DNA of 8,469 nt, from contig CAKUND010000088.1 in NCBI GenBank assembly GCA_934668295.1, positions 1 through 8,469 on the forward strand. Reading direction: 5' to 3'. The position numbers were made by a program, and so were the translations under genes. Origin of the DNA: an uncultured Oscillospiraceae bacterium (GTDB taxonomy: Bacteria; Bacillota; Clostridia; Oscillospirales; Oscillospiraceae). The notes below the pieces were generated by a model. That model ran no database searches. It was given only the letters and a program-made list of their open reading frames with translations, and had not been told where the DNA came from. Numbering within the stretch: position 1 is the stretch's first letter; each line of letters begins with the position of its first letter. Positions 4,539 to 8,469 of the stretch are shown piece after piece.

Positions 4539-6221
4539 ATGAAGCATGCTTTAAAAATCATTCTCCCGATCATCCTGATCCTTGCCATTGTCATCGGCGC
4601 GTGCTACTTTTTCCTGATCGCGCGCCGCGATGTGACCGAGAGCATTTTCGTCTACTGGGGCGAGCATTTTTATGAGGCCGGGCGCTATTCCCGCGCGGTC
4701 GCGTTCTACAAGGCAGCCATGCGCTTCGCGCCGACGGACGCGGAGCTCGCCATCCGGCTGGCCGACGCCTATAAACAGAGCGGCAATTACACAAAGGCGG
4801 AATATACCCTCGTCAGCGCCATCACGCAGATCCCGGATTCCGTTTCCCTCTATGTTGCGCTCTCTGAGACGTATGTGGAGCAGGACAAGCTGCTCGACGC
4901 GGAGACGATGCTCAGCCGCATCACGAACGATGCCGTCCGGACGCAGATCGACGCGCTGCGTCCCGCCGCGCCCGTCATCGAGCCGGAGAGCGGCAATTAT
5001 TCCGAATACATCGACGTGACCGTCACCGGCTCGTCCGGCACGGTCTATGCCGTGTGCAACAGCGACTTCCCCGCCTCGGAGCAGGATGTCTATACCGGCC
5101 CCATTTCGCTGGAGGCCGGTGAAAGCCGGATCGTTGCGCTGAGCGTGGCGGAGAACGGCCTTGTGAGTGACGCGGTCTACGCAGGCTACACCGTCGGCAA
5201 CGTCGTCGAAGAAGTGAAGCTTTCCGACGCAGGTCTTGACGCCTATGTGCGTGAGCTGCTGGGCAAGACGGCAGGCAGCGCGATCATGTCCGACGAGCTC
5301 TGGGCCATTGAGGAGCTGGATCTTCCCGATACGGTCGTCTCGCTGGAGGATCTTTCGTCCTTCTCCGGCTTGCGCTCGCTGTCCCTGCACCACGGCACGG
5401 GACTGGATCTGTCCGTTCTGTCCCAGCTGCCGACGCTGCGGGTGCTCGATCTGTCCGGCTGCACGCTCTCGACTGCGGCGATGAACACCATCGTGACGCT
5501 GCCGGAGCTGACGAGTCTGAACCTGTCCGGCTGCGCCGTGGCGGAGATCGACGCGCTCATCAGCCTGCAGAAGCTGGAAACGCTCGACCTGTCCAACAAC
5601 ACCGTCTCGGATCTTACGGCGCTTTCCGCGCTGCTGGCACTGAAGGAGCTGAATCTGACCAACAACCCCATTGCCTCGCTCAGCAATCTCAAAAACTGCA
5701 CGGAGCTGGAAACGCTCTACGCCGGGCAGTGCGCCATCACGCGGATCACAGGGCTTGCCGACCATACAAAGCTCAAAACGCTCGTTCTGGCCGGCAATCA
5801 GATCACGGATATCTCCGCGCTGGCAGGCTGCACAGCGATCGAAACGCTCGATCTCAGCGGCAACAGCATTTCCGATATCTCCGTCGTGTCCGGCTTCAAG
5901 CAGCTGGTCGACCTCAATGTGAGCAGCAACCAGATCACTCAGCTTCCGCAGTTTGACGCGGATACGCCGCTCTGGCACGTTGACGTCAGCCACAACCAGA
6001 TCGAAAGTCTGGCCGGGCTGGAAGGAAATCTCGCCGTCAACTTCATCAATGCCGACTATAACCGGATCAAGTCGATCGCGAAGCTGGAGTCGTGCATCAT
6101 GCTCGTCAAGATGAATCTCTGGGACAATCCCGTGGACGCCGACGAGGTCAAGCAGCTGCAGGATATCGGCATTCTCATCAACTACAACCCCAACTATACA
6201 GAGCCGGAAGCGGACTCCTGA
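4539..6221 (+). CDS. Membrane-anchored TPR / hexosaminidase-C-like / leucine-rich-repeat protein
   Basis: A 560-residue protein of unknown function built of protein-binding modules. Residues 7-27 form one hydrophobic membrane anchor without an obvious cleavage site. Residues 37-130 are three tetratricopeptide repeats (for example GEHFYEAGRYSRAVAFYKAAM). Residues 143-218 look like the beta-sandwich at the C-terminus of chitobiase/hexosaminidase (APVIEPESGNY, TVYAV, VYTGPISL, VYAGYTV), a common extracellular spacer. Residues 278-545 contain about twelve 22-residue leucine-rich repeats of SDS22/internalin style, with the pattern LxxLxLxxNxIxDIxxL clearest at 411-490. Export is inferred from the anchor and modules; charges lie on both sides of it (MKHALK, ARR), so topology is uncertain. 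The ribosome site is modest (GGAG, 7 nt). It has its own strong promoter, a terminator behind, and no operon partner. No catalytic residues are recognisable; a surface scaffold or adhesin-like role is possible but unproven. Confidence 0.87.
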   Translation: MKHALKIILPIILILAIVIGACYFFLIARRDVTESIFVYWGEHFYEAGRYSRAVAFYKAAMRFAPTDAELAIRLADAYKQSGNYTKAEYTLVSAITQIPDSVSLYVALSETYVEQDKLLDAETMLSRITNDAVRTQIDALRPAAPVIEPESGNYSEYIDVTVTGSSGTVYAVCNSDFPASEQDVYTGPISLEAGESRIVALSVAENGLVSDAVYAGYTVGNVVEEVKLSDAGLDAYVRELLGKTAGSAIMSDELWAIEELDLPDTVVSLEDLSSFSGLRSLSLHHGTGLDLSVLSQLPTLRVLDLSGCTLSTAAMNTIVTLPELTSLNLSGCAVAEIDALISLQKLETLDLSNNTVSDLTALSALLALKELNLTNNPIASLSNLKNCTELETLYAGQCAITRITGLADHTKLKTLVLAGNQITDISALAGCTAIETLDLSGNSISDISVVSGFKQLVDLNVSSNQITQLPQFDADTPLWHVDVSHNQIESLAGLEGNLAVNFINADYNRIKSIAKLESCIMLVKMNLWDNPVDADEVKQLQDIGILINYNPNYTEPEADS

Positions 6222-6250
6222 GTTCATTGAAGACGATATAGGCGCATCAA

Positions 6251-6278
6251 AAGGCCGGAACCCGACGGTTCCGGCCTT
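6251..6278. terminator. Bidirectional terminator between the LRR and ANTAR genes
   Basis: A perfect 12-bp stem (6251-6262 with 6267-6278, arm AAGGCCGGAACC) has a 4-nt loop CGAC. On the minus strand the arm runs into TTTT, so it best serves the ANTAR gene ending at 6336; on the plus strand it lies 29 nt after the LRR stop with only a short T-rich flank. One element probably ends both convergent transcripts. Confidence 0.8.
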
Positions 6279-6335
6279 CGTACGTCATATATGCGATTCC
6301 ATTTGTAAGGGCGGGGCAGTTCGTATTTAGGCTGC

Positions 6336-6911
6336 TCACAGCTCATACATACGGATGATGGTCTCGGCGATCTCGCGTTTTTTGACGCAGCGATCCATTG
6401 CGGCTTTTTCGATCCAGCGGTGGGCATCCTGCTCCGTCATGCCGAGCTGGCGCATGAGAAGGCCCTTTGCCTTCTGGATGCGCTTAAGATCCTGCAGCTG
6501 CGAGCGCAGTTGGTCGGTCTGGGCCTGCATGCTTTTTTTCAGCAGCAGCAGATTGCGCAGCGTCTGGGCCAGGATCGTCTGCTCCATCGGCCAGGTCATG
6601 ACGCACACGCCGCGCTTCTGCAAAAAGCGCCAGGCTGCGCCGTAAGCCTCCTGCCGCACCAGCAGAAGAAACACAGCCTCCGCGCCCTCTGCCAGCTCAG
6701 CGCAGCGGCGCAGCTCCTGCGCGTCCGGCGTGTCGGACTGCGCGACGATGAGCGTCGGGTGCAGGTGCCCGAGCGCAGCGCGCGCCTCGTCAAGACCGGA
6801 TACCGTCTGAAGCTGCACGTCCGGCTGCGCGGCTGCGAACGCGGACAGGCAAGCCGGCTCCGCCGCCGTGCCGCGCACCAGAAGGATCGTATTCTTTCCC
6901 GCCTGCTCCAC
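6336..6911 (-). CDS. ANTAR-domain RNA-binding antiterminator with a degenerate receiver domain (NitR-like)
   Basis: A 191-residue regulator. Residues 135-191 are an ANTAR domain, seen in QLQDLKRIQKAKGLLM (138-153), GMTEQDAHRWIEKAAMD (157-173) and REIAETIIRMYEL (179-191). ANTAR proteins bind twin hexaloop hairpins in leader RNA and prevent termination. Residues 7-125 have a response-regulator receiver shape (NTILLV at the start, hydrophobic LIVAQSDTP, GVCVMTWP near the end), but the acidic pair is replaced by Arg13-Gly14, the phospho-acceptor by Gln58, and the switch Lys by Trp107. About 125-140 is a coiled-coil linker. The GTG at 6911 is chosen because GGAGGAG lies 5 nt upstream; the ATG six codons before has no ribosome site and lies only about 7 nt after the predicted transcription start. 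It is divergent from glnN, whose leader carries a matching RNA target, as in the clostridial NitR-glutamine synthetase pairing. Confidence 0.9.
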   Translation of the reverse strand: MEQAGKNTILLVRGTAAEPACLSAFAAAQPDVQLQTVSGLDEARAALGHLHPTLIVAQSDTPDAQELRRCAELAEGAEAVFLLLVRQEAYGAAWRFLQKRGVCVMTWPMEQTILAQTLRNLLLLKKSMQAQTDQLRSQLQDLKRIQKAKGLLMRQLGMTEQDAHRWIEKAAMDRCVKKREIAETIIRMYEL

Positions 6912-6916
6912 GCTCT

Positions 6917-6923
6917 CTCCTCC
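6917..6923 (-). promoter_or_regulatory. Ribosome binding site that decides the GTG start of the ANTAR gene
   Basis: GGAGGAG on the minus strand ends 5 nt before the GTG at 6911. It lies inside the coding frame of the alternative ATG at 6929, which has only AATATCATAGA in front, so the GTG is preferred. Confidence 0.75.
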
Positions 6924-6942
6924 CGCCATTCTATGATATTCT

Positions 6943-6971
6943 ATTTTATGCAGCTGCCCTGTTTCTGTCAA
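6943..6971 (-). promoter_or_regulatory. Sigma-A promoter of the ANTAR gene
   Basis: Minus strand: TTGACA (6966-6971), 17 bp, TAAAAT (6943-6948), a perfect -35 and a 5/6 match at -10. Transcription would start near 6936, about 25 nt before the GTG. Confidence 0.8.
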
Positions 6972-7033
6972 TCCATTTCTCCGACTGAACGCCGCGATAA
7001 GGAAAACAGATACCTCTTTTTTCCGAAATGGGC

Positions 7034-7062
7034 TTGACATTTGCCTTCGGCGCGCGTATAAT
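7034..7062 (+). promoter_or_regulatory. Perfect consensus sigma-A promoter of glnN
   Basis: TTGACA (7034-7039), 17 bp, TATAAT (7057-7062). The predicted transcription start is near 7069, giving a 125-nt leader before the ATG at 7194. Such a strong promoter combined with a leader terminator fits control at the level of elongation rather than initiation. Confidence 0.9.
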
Positions 7063-7080
7063 GCGCTCAAACAAACGGCT

Positions 7081-7135
7081 CGGGAACAATTTCCCGGCTC
7101 ACATGGAAACGGTAAAAAAACGGCAAAGGCGTCGT
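7081..7135 (+). promoter_or_regulatory. Putative ANTAR target RNA: twin hexaloop hairpins in the glnN leader
   Basis: Hairpin P1 (7081-7096) has stem CGGGA/UCCCG and the 6-nt loop ACAAUU. Hairpin P2 (7120-7135) has stem ACGGC/GUCGU (five pairs, one G-U) and the 6-nt loop AAAGGC. ANTAR proteins recognise two such hairpins with A at loop position 1 and G at position 4; P2 fits fully, P1 has A1 but A rather than G at 4. The 23-nt linker is unpaired and A-rich. P2 uses positions 7121-7131, the 5' arm of the leader terminator, so P2 and the terminator cannot form together. Binding of the neighbouring ANTAR protein would hold P2 and let transcription pass into glnN. The structures are read by eye and not scored for energy. 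Confidence 0.7.
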
Positions 7136-7172
7136 ACAGCTTCGGTTCTGTGCGCGCCTTTGCCGCTTTTTT
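7121..7172 (+). terminator. Leader (attenuator) terminator upstream of glnN
   Basis: An 11-bp perfect stem (7121-7131 CGGCAAAGGCG with 7155-7165) continues, after one bulged T (7132), into seven more pairs (7133-7139 with 7148-7154) and an 8-nt loop containing C(UUCG)G. It is followed by C and six T (7167-7172), and seven A (7114-7120) precede it. It lies between the glnN promoter and its ribosome site, only 21 nt before the ATG, so by default transcription would stop before the gene. Confidence 0.92.
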
Positions 7173-7193
7173 GAGAAAAGTGAGGAGTTTTTT

Positions 7194-8469
7194 ATGCAGA
7201 CGGTATCGGATTTCTTTGGATGTCATGTATTCAGCGAATCGGTCATGAAGCAGAAGCTGCCGAAGGACGTATTCAAGGACGTCTACGCGGCCATTCATGA
7301 GGGCAAGCGGCTCGATCTGGCCGCAGCCAACGTCGTGGCCAATTCCATGAAGGACTGGGCCATTGAGCTCGGCGCGACGCATTTTACCCACTGGTTCCAA
7401 CCCATGACCGGCATCACGGCGGAGAAGCACGACTCGTTTATCTCCCCCACGGCGGAGGGCGGCGTCATTATGGAGTTCTCCGGCAAGGAGCTCATTCAGG
7501 GTGAGCCGGACGCGTCCAGCTTCCCCTCCGGCGGTCTGCGCGCTACGTTTGAGGCGCGCGGCTACACCGCATGGGATCCGACGTCCTTTGCTTTCATCAA
7601 GGATCATGTGCTCTATATCCCGACCGCGTTCTGTTCCTACGGCGGTGAGGCCCTCGACAAGAAGACGCCGCTGCTGCGCTCCATGCAGGCCATCAACAAG
7701 CAGGGGCTCCGCATTCTGAAGCTGTTCGGCCACACCTCCGTCAAGGCCGTGCGCACGACAGTCGGCCCGGAGCAGGAATACTTCCTCATTGACGAAGCGC
7801 TCTACAACAAGCGCAAGGATCTGCTTTACACGGGCCGGACGCTTTTCGGCGCAAAGCCGCCGAAGGGTCAGGAGCTGGACGACCATTATTTCGGCACCAT
7901 CAAGCCGCGCGTGGCCGCATTCATGCAGGATCTGGACAAGGAGCTCTGGGAGCTCGGCGTTCTGGCCAAGACTGAGCACAACGAGGTCGCCCCCGCGCAG
8001 CATGAGCTTGCGCCCGTCTTCACGACTACGAATATTTCCGCCGACCACAACCAGCTGACCATGGAGCTGATGCAGAAGATCGCCCGCAAGCACGGCATGG
8101 TCTGCCTGCTGCATGAAAAGCCCTTCGCGGGCGTCAACGGCTCCGGCAAGCACAACAACTGGTCCATTTCGACCGATGCCGGCGTCAACCTGCTCGAGCC
8201 CGGCGAGACGCCGAGCGAGAACGCGCAGTTTTTGCTGTTCCTGTGCGCGGTCATCCAAGCCGTCGACGACTATCAGGATCTGCTGCGCATTTCCGTGGCT
8301 TCCGCCGGCAACGACCACCGGCTGGGTGCGAACGAAGCGCCTCCGGCCGTCGTGTCCATCTTCCTCGGCACGGAGCTGACGGAGATTTTGGACGCGATCG
8401 AATCCGACACCGCCTATGACGCGAAGGAAAAGGAGCTGCTGAAGATCGGCGTCCACGTTCTGCCGAAAT
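7194..8469 (+). CDS. glnN: Glutamine synthetase type III, 5' part (cut by window end)
   Basis: Type III glutamine synthetase makes glutamine from glutamate, ammonia and ATP in the cytoplasm; it is a dodecamer of about 700-residue subunits. The window holds the first 425 residues and the frame is still open at the edge, so roughly 60% is present. Recognisable stretches are the GSIII-specific N-terminus ([18 protein letters not shown], 65-82), [21 protein letters not shown] (108-128), the glutamate/metal site GPEQEYFLI (191-199), [16 protein letters not shown] (259-273), the ATP/glutamate region [10 protein letters not shown] (315-324), and [15 protein letters not shown] (370-384). No catalytic residue expected in this part looks altered. 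The ATG at 7194 follows GAGGAG at 6 nt. Expression is predicted to depend on antitermination in its leader by the divergent ANTAR protein, linking glutamine supply to nitrogen status. Confidence 0.96.
   Translation, partial: MQTVSDFFGCHVFSESVMKQKLPKDVFKDVYAAIHEGKRLDLAAANVVANSMKDWAIELGATHFTHWFQPMTGITAEKHDSFISPTAEGGVIMEFSGKELIQGEPDASSFPSGGLRATFEARGYTAWDPTSFAFIKDHVLYIPTAFCSYGGEALDKKTPLLRSMQAINKQGLRILKLFGHTSVKAVRTTVGPEQEYFLIDEALYNKRKDLLYTGRTLFGAKPPKGQELDDHYFGTIKPRVAAFMQDLDKELWELGVLAKTEHNEVAPAQHELAPVFTTTNISADHNQLTMELMQKIARKHGMVCLLHEKPFAGVNGSGKHNNWSISTDAGVNLLEPGETPSENAQFLLFLCAVIQAVDDYQDLLRISVASAGNDHRLGANEAPPAVVSIFLGTELTEILDAIESDTAYDAKEKELLKIGVHVLPK

Noticed and set aside
4551..6227. A 558-codon open frame on the minus strand exactly opposite the LRR gene
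   Set aside because: It mirrors the sense gene almost end to end, has a biased Arg/Asp/Gln/Gly composition with no recognisable domain, and no ribosome site. The sense protein has clear TPR and LRR repeats. The lack of antisense stops follows from codon bias at high GC.
7079..7190. A glutamine riboswitch or T-box in the glnN leader
   Set aside because: The leader is short and fully accounted for by two small hairpins and a terminator. No T-box sequence, specifier stem or glutamine-aptamer core is visible, and the adjacent ANTAR gene gives a better explanation.
6912..8456. Upstream extension of the ANTAR gene reading frame to 8456 (706 codons)
   Set aside because: The extension is antisense to the well-conserved glutamine synthetase and its leader, crosses the ANTAR promoter, and has no recognisable domain. 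The GTG at 6911 has an excellent ribosome site.

Overview
The window looks like a chromosomal segment of a GC-rich, endospore-forming, strictly clostridial Firmicute, most likely of the Oscillospiraceae/Ruminococcaceae type (inference). The grounds are three sporulation genes (both dipicolinate synthase subunits and SpoIID), a type III glutamine synthetase under ANTAR control, a DUF4364 protein of clostridial type, strong AGGAGG-like ribosome sites, and consensus sigma-A promoters with 17-bp spacers. No mobile element, CRISPR array, tRNA or rRNA is visible.

Layout. Positions 1-41 (minus) hold the first 13 codons of a gene that resembles a ribosome hibernation factor, with its own promoter. 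A two-gene minus-strand unit follows: a DUF4364 protein overlapping by 14 bp a 73-residue Cro/C1-type HTH protein. Divergent from it is a secreted CAP-domain (YkwD-like) protein with a Cys-rich N-terminus and a Pro/Glu linker, closed by a textbook terminator. Immediately downstream are dpaA and dpaB, overlapping by ATGA, with a sigma-K-like -10 squeezed between the terminator and dpaA. A palindromic element of dispersed-repeat type separates dpaB from the convergent spoIID. Divergent from spoIID, behind a perfect TTGACA-17-TATAAT promoter, is a large membrane-anchored TPR / hexosaminidase-C-like / leucine-rich-repeat protein of unknown function. It ends at a bidirectional terminator shared with the next minus-strand gene.

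The right-hand part is the most informative. An ANTAR-domain RNA-binding regulator (minus) is divergent from a type III glutamine synthetase (plus, cut by the window end). Between the glnN promoter and its start codon lies a leader with a strong intrinsic terminator. The terminator's 5' arm can instead fold into a 5-bp hairpin with a hexaloop AAAGGC, which has the A1/G4 signature of ANTAR RNA targets. A second hexaloop hairpin lies just upstream. This is a self-contained antitermination circuit: regulator, RNA target and target gene side by side. The regulator's receiver domain lacks the phospho-acceptor Asp, the acidic pair and the switch Lys, so control is probably not by classical phosphorylation.

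No stretch longer than 300 bases is without a gene.
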